NCBI RefSeq assembly: GCF_002895945.1
Contig: NZ_NPZB01000001.1
Coordinates: 201,501 to 265,500 of the forward strand
DNA length: 64,000 bases
From: Solilutibacter silvestris
GTDB taxonomy: Bacteria; Pseudomonadota; Gammaproteobacteria; Xanthomonadales; Xanthomonadaceae
Reading direction: 5' to 3'
Shown here: one piece after another, positions 58,624 through 64,000 of the stretch
Layout: each line of letters opens with the position of its first letter
How positions within the stretch are numbered: position 1 is the first letter of the stretch
Translations under genes and position numbers: made by a program
Notes under the pieces: generated by a model
The model's input: only the letters and a program-made list of their open reading frames with translations
The model's database searches: none
Told to the model about the DNA's origin: nothing

Positions 58624-59361
58624 TCACTTGTACAGCCGCTGGCAGGTCGCGCACCAGAAGGCGCGACGCTGGCGTTTTCCCAGGTGCTTGCGGTAGGACA
58701 GGCGGGTGCCGTCGCGCGGGCAGATCGTCTTGGCGTGCACCTGCCAGTGCTGGCGCAACACGAAGTCGCGCTTCCACGCCAGGAAATCGAAGCTGTAGAC
58801 GCGCGCCTGCTCGACCATTTCCGCAAGCTTGCGCGACGGCAGCGCACCGACCCGGCTTTCCGGATGGACGCGAATGCGATGCAGCACCTCGTTCTTGATG
58901 ATGTTGCCGACACCGGAAAACACGTCCTGATCGAGCAAAGCATCGGCCACCAGCGCGTCGGGATGGCGACGCAACTTCGCGCGCGCTGCCTTGGCGTCCC
59001 AGCGCGGATCCATCACGTCGACGCTCCAGTCGTAGTGCGCCTCGACGTCGCCATCGACGATCCGCACCGAACAGGCATAAAACGCCAGTGTTTCGCCGCG
59101 ACTGAATTGCAGGCGCAGCCGCGGCGCGCGCTCCGTCGCCTCATCGATCCGCCAGCTGCCGAACAGGCCGAAATGGATGCGCACCCAGAACGGGCCGAAA
59201 TCGAGCAGGAAATGCTTGCCCCAGCTGCGCACCTGCTTCAGCACGCGATGTTGCAGCCGCGCGATCGGCTGCTTGCTGTTCCCTGCCACGTCCAGCACGC
59301 GGCGCCCGACGAATCGCTGCGCGGCCTCTCGCAACAGCACGATGGAGGGACCTTCCGGCAT
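58624..59361 (-). CDS. nei: Fpg/Nei-family DNA glycosylase with atypical zinc finger
   Basis: 245 residues. Bifunctional glycosylase/AP lyase for oxidised pyrimidines. After Met removal the N-terminal Pro-Glu (PEGPS) is the catalytic pair; a Lys (GKHFLL) and the H2TH helix ([18 protein letters not shown]) are present. The C-terminal finger reads CPRD...CATC, so one of the four usual zinc cysteines is Asp. Diverges from xth. Confidence 0.9.
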   Translation of the reverse strand: MPEGPSIVLLREAAQRFVGRRVLDVAGNSKQPIARLQHRVLKQVRSWGKHFLLDFGPFWVRIHFGLFGSWRIDEATERAPRLRLQFSRGETLAFYACSVRIVDGDVEAHYDWSVDVMDPRWDAKAARAKLRRHPDALVADALLDQDVFSGVGNIIKNEVLHRIRVHPESRVGALPSRKLAEMVEQARVYSFDFLAWKRDFVLRQHWQVHAKTICPRDGTRLSYRKHLGKRQRRAFWCATCQRLYK

Positions 59362-59649
59362 GCCCCATTGTCGCCATTCCCCGTGAGGCGAACGTCGACG
59401 CCGAATATGCGAACGTATCCGACAGCAGCCTGGGAGCAGTCCCCTTGGCGGACACGGCCCTTCTTCATCGTCGATGTCATCAACCATTTCGGGTTTGAAG
59501 GCGGCGCTGCACCTGCTGCGATACACCTGCGAAACGGAGACGCGACCGAGTCGCGGCCAGCCCGGCATTTTTCCCCACACACGGCCGCTGACGTACCATG
59601 GCCGCGCCGCGCATTCCGGACGCGGCTGCACGCCTGTCCAGGATCCCGC
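59362..59649. other. Divergent gap between nei and xth
   Basis: 288 bp without a supportable gene. Frames in it lack ribosome-binding sites and family resemblance. It should hold the nei and xth promoters, but no clear -35/-10 pair is recognised. Confidence 0.6.
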
Positions 59650-60423
59650 ATGAAAATCGCCAGCTGGAATGTCAATTCGCTCAACGTGCGGCTGCCACAT
59701 TTGCAACGTTGGTTGCAGGAGTTCAAGCCCGACGTGGTCGGCCTGCAGGAAACCAAGCTGGAGGACGCGCGCTTCCCGCACGAAGCGCTGACCACCGATG
59801 GCTACAGCAGCGTGTTCTGCGGCCAGAAAACCTATAACGGCGTCGCCCTGCTCGCCCAGGGCCATGACATCACCGATGTGCAACGCGGCATTCCCGGCTT
59901 CGATGATCCGCAACAGCGCGCGATCGCCGCCACCATCAATGGCGTGCGCATCATCGATCTCTACGTCGTCAACGGCGAGGCGGTCGGCAGCGAGAAGTTC
60001 GACTACAAGATGCGCTGGCTGACCGCCGTGCAGGCGTGGCTGAAGGATGAACTGTCGCGCCATCCGAAACTGGTGGTGATGGGCGACTTCAATATCGCGC
60101 CGGCCGATATCGACGTCCACGATCCCAAGCGCTGGAAGGACAAGGTGCTGTGCTCCGTTCCGGAACGCGAGGCGTTGTCGTCACTGGCAGCATTGGGATT
60201 GCACGACAGCCTGCGCCTGCTCCATCCCGACGTGGAAAAACAGTTCAGTTGGTGGGATTACCGGCTCGCCGCATTCCAGCGCGGCTGGGGCATGCGCATC
60301 GACCTGTTGCTGGTGTCGGATGCCCTGAAGGACAAGGTGGTCGCGGCCGGCATCGATGTCGAGCCGCGCAGCTGGGAGCGGCCGAGCGATCACACGCCGG
60401 CGTGGGTGGAGTTCGCGCTGTAA
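59650..60423 (+). CDS. xth: Exodeoxyribonuclease III / AP endonuclease
   Basis: 257 residues. MKIASWNVNSLNVRLPHL start, catalytic QETKLED, VMGDFNIAP, and the terminal RPSDHTPAWVEF His-Asp motif of the ExoIII family. Nicks abasic sites during base excision repair, the step after Ung or Nei. Confidence 0.96.
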   Translation: MKIASWNVNSLNVRLPHLQRWLQEFKPDVVGLQETKLEDARFPHEALTTDGYSSVFCGQKTYNGVALLAQGHDITDVQRGIPGFDDPQQRAIAATINGVRIIDLYVVNGEAVGSEKFDYKMRWLTAVQAWLKDELSRHPKLVVMGDFNIAPADIDVHDPKRWKDKVLCSVPEREALSSLAALGLHDSLRLLHPDVEKQFSWWDYRLAAFQRGWGMRIDLLLVSDALKDKVVAAGIDVEPRSWERPSDHTPAWVEFAL

Positions 60424-60442
60424 TCGCACGCGCTGGCTGGCG
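60424..60442 (+). repeat. 19-bp dispersed motif, copy 3
   Basis: Identical to the 19-mer at 27845-27863 and immediately follows the xth stop codon. The longer dispersed repeat begins 36 bp further on. Confidence 0.85.
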
Positions 60443-60478
60443 CGCGTGACTTCAGCGTAGCGACGAAACGCTAATCTG

Positions 60479-60592
60479 CCGGCAGCACCTGCGCGGTGTG
60501 TCCCTATGGCCGACCATTCCGCAGATGGATGCTGCGGCTGAGCTACATGACGTATTCACGGTCGCGGTCATAGGGACACCCAAGCGGGCGCG
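60479..60592 (-). repeat. Dispersed ~115-bp repeat with inverted ends, copy B
   Basis: Inverted ends GTGTCCCTATG (60498-60508) and CATAGGGACAC (60569-60579). Read on the minus strand it matches the element at 27913-28028 with about nine differences. It lies between the convergent xth and GlsB genes and could double as a hairpin terminator. Confidence 0.85.
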
Positions 60593-60622
60593 AGGAAGCT
60601 GATGACTCAGTGGCAGCAACAC

Positions 60623-60898
60623 TCAGCGCGCACGACCACGCGTGACCAGATTGACAATCGCCGACAGCACCACTGCGCCGATCAGCGACCACAGCAGGCT
60701 GCTCATGTCGAATTGGCCACTTGCGGCATTGCCGCCATGTCCGGTGATCATCCCGCCCAGCCAACCGCCGAGCAACGAACCGACCACACCGACGATGATG
60801 TTCATGAATATGCCTTGCTGGGCATCGCGACGCATGATGATGCTCGCGAGCCAACCGATGATGCCGCCGATCACGAGATAGATGATCCAACCAAGCAT
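60623..60898 (-). CDS. GlsB/YeaQ/YmgE-family membrane protein
   Basis: 91 residues, three membrane helices with Gly-rich stretches (LVIGGIIGWLASIIM, NIIVGVVGSLLGGWLGG) typical of this transglycosylase-associated, stress-induced family. ATG 60898 with GGAGGAC seven bases upstream. Precise function unknown. Confidence 0.92.
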   Translation of the reverse strand: MLGWIIYLVIGGIIGWLASIIMRRDAQQGIFMNIIVGVVGSLLGGWLGGMITGHGGNAASGQFDMSSLLWSLIGAVVLSAIVNLVTRGRAR

Positions 60899-61004
60899 GA
60901 TCCGTCCTCCAGATTGGGAAAGTGTGCGACGCGAGTTCGCGTGCACGCCAAGTGTTGGCAATGGATCGTGATGAATGCGTAGAGTGATGCTGAATGCGCT
61001 GGAT

Positions 61005-62390
61005 TCAGCGCGATGAACGCGCCTTCAAAGCACGTTCGATGATCGCGTCGATCTCCGCGCGCGGCAACTTTCCGGTTTCGTTGCGCGGCAGGGCATCGAC
61101 GCGGAAGATGCGTCGCGGCAGGAACACCGGGTCGCTGGAACGTCGCAGCGCCGCGAGGATGTCCTCATCGCCAAGATCCGTATCCGCCACCACGATCGCG
61201 AACAGCCGGCGCACGCCCTGGGCATCTGCCGCGACCTGCACCATCACGCCATCGCGTATGCCCGGCACCTGCTGCAAGCGTCGGGTGAGATCGGCCAGCG
61301 ACGCGCGCTTTCCGGCGATTTCCAGCACATCCGCACTGCGCCCGCGCAAGGCAAAGCGGCGACCATCGGCAGCGAGCTCGACCAGATCGGCCAGCAGCAC
61401 CGGCTGCGGCAACGACTCGCGCAGGACCAGCGTGCCTTCGGCTTGCGGGCGCAATTCCACGCCGGGCAGCAAAGTCCATTCATTGTCGCGCGCTGTCCGG
61501 CGCGCGGCGATCACGCAGGTTTCGGTGGAACCGAACATCTCGCGCACTTCGCAGCGGTAACGCGTCTCGGCGGCGGCGGCGATCTCCTGCGGCAACGGAG
61601 CGGTCGCGGTGACAACCACCTTCAGTTCCGGCAATTCCACGCCCGATTCCACCAGCGCGCGCAGATGCAGTGGCGTCGTCACCAGCAGGCGCGGCGCCGG
61701 CACCTGCGCCAGCGCGGCGGCAATGTCCTGCGGAAAGAACGGACGCCCCGCGTGCACCGCGGCCGGTCCGACCAGTGGCAACAGCACCGACAATTCCATG
61801 CCGTACATGTGCTGCGGTGGCACCGTCGCCACGACGCTGAACTGTTCGCCTGGCGCGAGCAAACCATCAAGCGCGGCGACGTTCTGTGCGGTACTGATGC
61901 GGAAGCCGGCGAAGGTCTTCGGATAGGCCATCGGCGCGCCGGTGCTGCCCGAGGTGAATCCGATCACCAGCACCGTATCGGGGTTGATCAACGGATCATC
62001 ACCATCGATCCCTTGCGCTGCGGGATCGACGTGCACATCGACGTCGCCATGCGTTCCATCCGGCATGGCATCGCCCATCCGATAACTGCCGGGATGGCGC
62101 GATTGCACTTCCGCCACCACGTCGTCCGCGCGCGATGGCGGCAACAGCGTGACCTGGCCACGACTCGCTGCCGCGCACAGGCCGATGATGAAGGCGTCGC
62201 GGCGTTCGCACAGGTTGATGACGTGCGTCGCCTGCGGCAACCGTGCCGCCACCGCGCGCACCCGCGCCAGGAATTCTCCGCGCGACAGCGGCACGCCATC
62301 GGGCGCGAACAGCAGCGGCCGATCGCGCGATCCATCGATCAGCGGGCGCAATTCGGCCCTCGCCAGCGGTTGTCCAGCTTCGTTCCCCAT
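61005..62390 (-). CDS. AMP-dependent ligase, probable 3-hydroxybenzoate:ACP ligase
   Basis: 461 residues. ANL-superfamily adenylating enzyme: P-loop FTSGSTGAPMAYPKT, FGSTET (the A5-type motif), and a C-terminal PRNETGKLPR with the adenylation Lys. The likely role is loading hydroxybenzoate, made by XanB2, onto the ACP, as XanA2 does in Xanthomonas. That assignment is inferred from domain type, the adjacent phosphopantetheinyl transferase and the absence of any other ligase near the pigment locus. Diverges from the transferase gene by 23 bp. Confidence 0.82.
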   Translation of the reverse strand: MGNEAGQPLARAELRPLIDGSRDRPLLFAPDGVPLSRGEFLARVRAVAARLPQATHVINLCERRDAFIIGLCAAASRGQVTLLPPSRADDVVAEVQSRHPGSYRMGDAMPDGTHGDVDVHVDPAAQGIDGDDPLINPDTVLVIGFTSGSTGAPMAYPKTFAGFRISTAQNVAALDGLLAPGEQFSVVATVPPQHMYGMELSVLLPLVGPAAVHAGRPFFPQDIAAALAQVPAPRLLVTTPLHLRALVESGVELPELKVVVTATAPLPQEIAAAAETRYRCEVREMFGSTETCVIAARRTARDNEWTLLPGVELRPQAEGTLVLRESLPQPVLLADLVELAADGRRFALRGRSADVLEIAGKRASLADLTRRLQQVPGIRDGVMVQVAADAQGVRRLFAIVVADTDLGDEDILAALRRSSDPVFLPRRIFRVDALPRNETGKLPRAEIDAIIERALKARSSR

Positions 62391-62413
62391 GCCGCTTACT
62401 TTACGCTGCACGC

Positions 62414-62983
62414 ATGACTGCCGCCTTGCCCGAGACCGCATGGATGCCGCGCGATGCCGCCCGCAGCGCCGAATCACAGGTGCGCGAATGGCTGGCCGCG
62501 CGCACCGGCATCGCCGCGACGGAACTGCCGCTGCAGCGCGACACGCAGGATCGCCCGCGCCTGGGCGGCGCGTTGGACGGCCACGACATCAGCTGGAGCC
62601 ATAGCGGCGACGGCCTGCTGCTGGCGTTCGGCACTGGCGTGACATTGGGCGTGGACATGGAATGGCCTCACGGGAAGCGCAAGGTGGCGGAGATCGCGCG
62701 CCGCTATTTCACCCCGGATGAGCAGGCATGGCTGGCCGTGCAGTCCGATGCCGCCGCACGCGACCACGCCTTCCACCGCCTGTGGTGCGCCAAGGAAGCA
62801 GTGCTGAAAGCGCATGGGCATGGATTGAGCTTCGGGCTCGATCGCCTGCAGTTCGCTGAAATTGATGGCGCATTGCGGCTCGATCACGCCGATCACGCGC
62901 TGGGCGAGGCGGCATCGTGGCGCTTGCATGAGTGGAGCCCGGCGCCGGGCTATCTCGCCGCGCTGGCGTGGCGACCGCGATAA
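62414..62983 (+). CDS. Sfp/HetI-type 4'-phosphopantetheinyl transferase
   Basis: 189 residues. Mg-binding GVDMEW (79-84) and [16 protein letters not shown] (120-135) are the two family motifs. Transfers phosphopantetheine from CoA to carrier proteins; the pigment-locus ACP is the likely client. Ends 7 bp before rsmG. Confidence 0.9.
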   Translation: MTAALPETAWMPRDAARSAESQVREWLAARTGIAATELPLQRDTQDRPRLGGALDGHDISWSHSGDGLLLAFGTGVTLGVDMEWPHGKRKVAEIARRYFTPDEQAWLAVQSDAAARDHAFHRLWCAKEAVLKAHGHGLSFGLDRLQFAEIDGALRLDHADHALGEAASWRLHEWSPAPGYLAALAWRPR

Positions 62984-62990
62984 TGTCGCG

Positions 62991-63629
62991 ATGACCGTAT
63001 CCCCCGACATCGCCGCCCTGCGCCCGACGCTGGAACACGGACTGGCCGAACTGGCGCTCGATCCGGCGCTGTCCCAGCCCCTGCTCGACTACCTCGCCTT
63101 GCTCGCGCGCTGGAACCGCGCCTACAACCTCACCGCCGTGCGCGATCCTGCCGAGATGGTCACTCGTCATCTGCTCGACTCGCTGGCCATGCATCCGTAC
63201 CTGCAAGCCGGCGCGCTGGCCGACCTCGGCACCGGCCCCGGGCTGCCCGGCATCCCGCTGGCGCTCGCCCGCCCCGACGTCCAGGTCACGCTGGTCGAGA
63301 GCAATGGCAAGAAGGCGCGCTTCCTGCGCGAGGCCGTGCGCAGCCTCGGCATCGCCAACGCCCGCGTGCTGGAAAGCCGCGCGGAACAGGTGGATGAAGC
63401 GGGCGCCTATCGCCAGATCACCGCGCGCGCACTGGCCACGCTGGCCGGCATCCTCGACGTCGGCGGCCACCTGCTCGCGCCCGATGGCGTGCTGCTGGCG
63501 ATGAAATCCGGCACCACCGACGAGGAGAGCCGCGAGCTGCCGCCCGGCTGGGCGATCCGCGACGTCCATCCGCTGCGCGTCCCCGGCCTCGAAGCCCGCC
63601 GCGAACTGGTGGTCGTGGCCCGGACCTGA
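62991..63629 (+). CDS. rsmG: 16S rRNA (guanine-527-N7)-methyltransferase
   Basis: 212 residues. SAM-binding [15 protein letters not shown], and the N-terminal [16 protein letters not shown] signature; loss-of-function mutants in this gene give low-level streptomycin resistance in several bacteria. It precedes parA, the gidB-parA(-parB) order found near oriC. Confidence 0.95.
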   Translation: MTVSPDIAALRPTLEHGLAELALDPALSQPLLDYLALLARWNRAYNLTAVRDPAEMVTRHLLDSLAMHPYLQAGALADLGTGPGLPGIPLALARPDVQVTLVESNGKKARFLREAVRSLGIANARVLESRAEQVDEAGAYRQITARALATLAGILDVGGHLLAPDGVLLAMKSGTTDEESRELPPGWAIRDVHPLRVPGLEARRELVVVART

Positions 63630-63703
63630 GGCCCGCCGGACGCTTTTGCCCGGCATCGGCATAATGTCCGATCCAGCCGCAGCAGCGGCCCCAAGCAGCA
63701 GAC

Positions 63704-64000
63704 GATGGCCCGCATCATTGCAGTCGCCAACCAGAAAGGCGGAGTCGGCAAGACCACGACCGCCGTCAACCTTGCCGCGGCGCTCGCGCAGATGCCGCAA
63801 CGGGTGCTGCTGGTCGATCTCGACGCCCAGGGCAATGCGACCATGGGCAGCGGCATCGACAAGCGCACGGTCGAGGCGTCGAGTTGCGACGTGCTGCTGG
63901 AGGAAGTGCTGGCCGAAGACGCCATCATCAAGAGCGAGGAAGGCTACGACCTGATCCCCGGCAATACCGATCTCACCGCGGCCGAACTCGAATTGATGGA
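63704..64000 (+). CDS. parA: Chromosome partitioning ATPase ParA (5' part)
   Basis: First 99 codons; the gene runs off the window. Deviant Walker [15 protein letters not shown] near residue 11 and [13 protein letters not shown]. Works with ParB at parS sites to segregate the chromosome; normally followed by parB. Confidence 0.95.

Overview
The window is gamma-proteobacterial DNA, almost certainly from a member of the Xanthomonadaceae (Lysobacter/Luteimonas/Thermomonas/Xanthomonas relatives). The evidence is high GC, dense gene packing with many 1-8 bp start/stop overlaps, a long N-terminally extended Rho, a complete xanthomonadin-type aryl polyene locus with a XanB2 chorismatase, and a C-rich small RNA beside polA that matches the Xanthomonadaceae-specific sX13 family. 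The genus cannot be fixed from the sequence alone. I see no tRNA, rRNA, CRISPR array, integrase or transposase gene.

Layout. 0-1 kb: rpoH, cut off at the window edge. 1-5.6 kb: a DUF3761 exported protein, then pgaB-pgaC-pgaD for poly-N-acetylglucosamine matrix without a pgaA porin gene. 5.6-8.8 kb: ftsE-ftsX, a two-receiver response regulator and ung, in one overlapping string. 8.8-13 kb: rhlB diverging from trxA and rho. 13-18.6 kb: two tandem paralogous TonB-like exported proteins, a 1127-residue membrane-ankyrin protein and ycgL. 18.7-21.8 kb: an EptA/MCR-type phosphoethanolamine transferase, hemF and a DUF421 protein. 21.8-27 kb: the sX13-like RNA, polA and uvrD. 27-31.2 kb: a YfcG-type GST, a repeat-rich non-coding stretch, a DPP IV-type peptidase and a small exported protein.

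31.4-45.5 kb is the pigment locus. Its right-reading genes encode ketosynthase, chain-length factor, glycosyltransferase and a halogenase-like flavoprotein. A nine-gene left-reading block follows: ketoreductase, two hotdog dehydratases, MMPL exporter, LolA-like protein, two acyltransferases, a membrane protein and ACP. A second halogenase-like flavoprotein and XanB2 read right again. hemB and aroE follow; AroE is in the pathway that makes the chorismate XanB2 consumes. The AMP-ligase that should activate the hydroxybenzoate starter and a phosphopantetheinyl transferase able to activate the ACP sit about 16 kb away at 61.0-63.0 kb.

47.4-50.1 kb carries a DUF1800/DUF1501 export pair. 50.2-57.0 kb carries a tightly overlapped RDD-SpoIIM-DUF4129-DUF4350-MoxR-DUF58 operon. 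57-60.9 kb holds a gamma carbonic anhydrase-like protein, threonine aldolase, a Nei-type glycosylase, exonuclease III and a GlsB-family protein. The window ends with rsmG and the start of parA, an arrangement usually found near the chromosome origin. Two copies of a roughly 115-bp dispersed repeat, in opposite orientation, lie at 27.9 and 60.5 kb.
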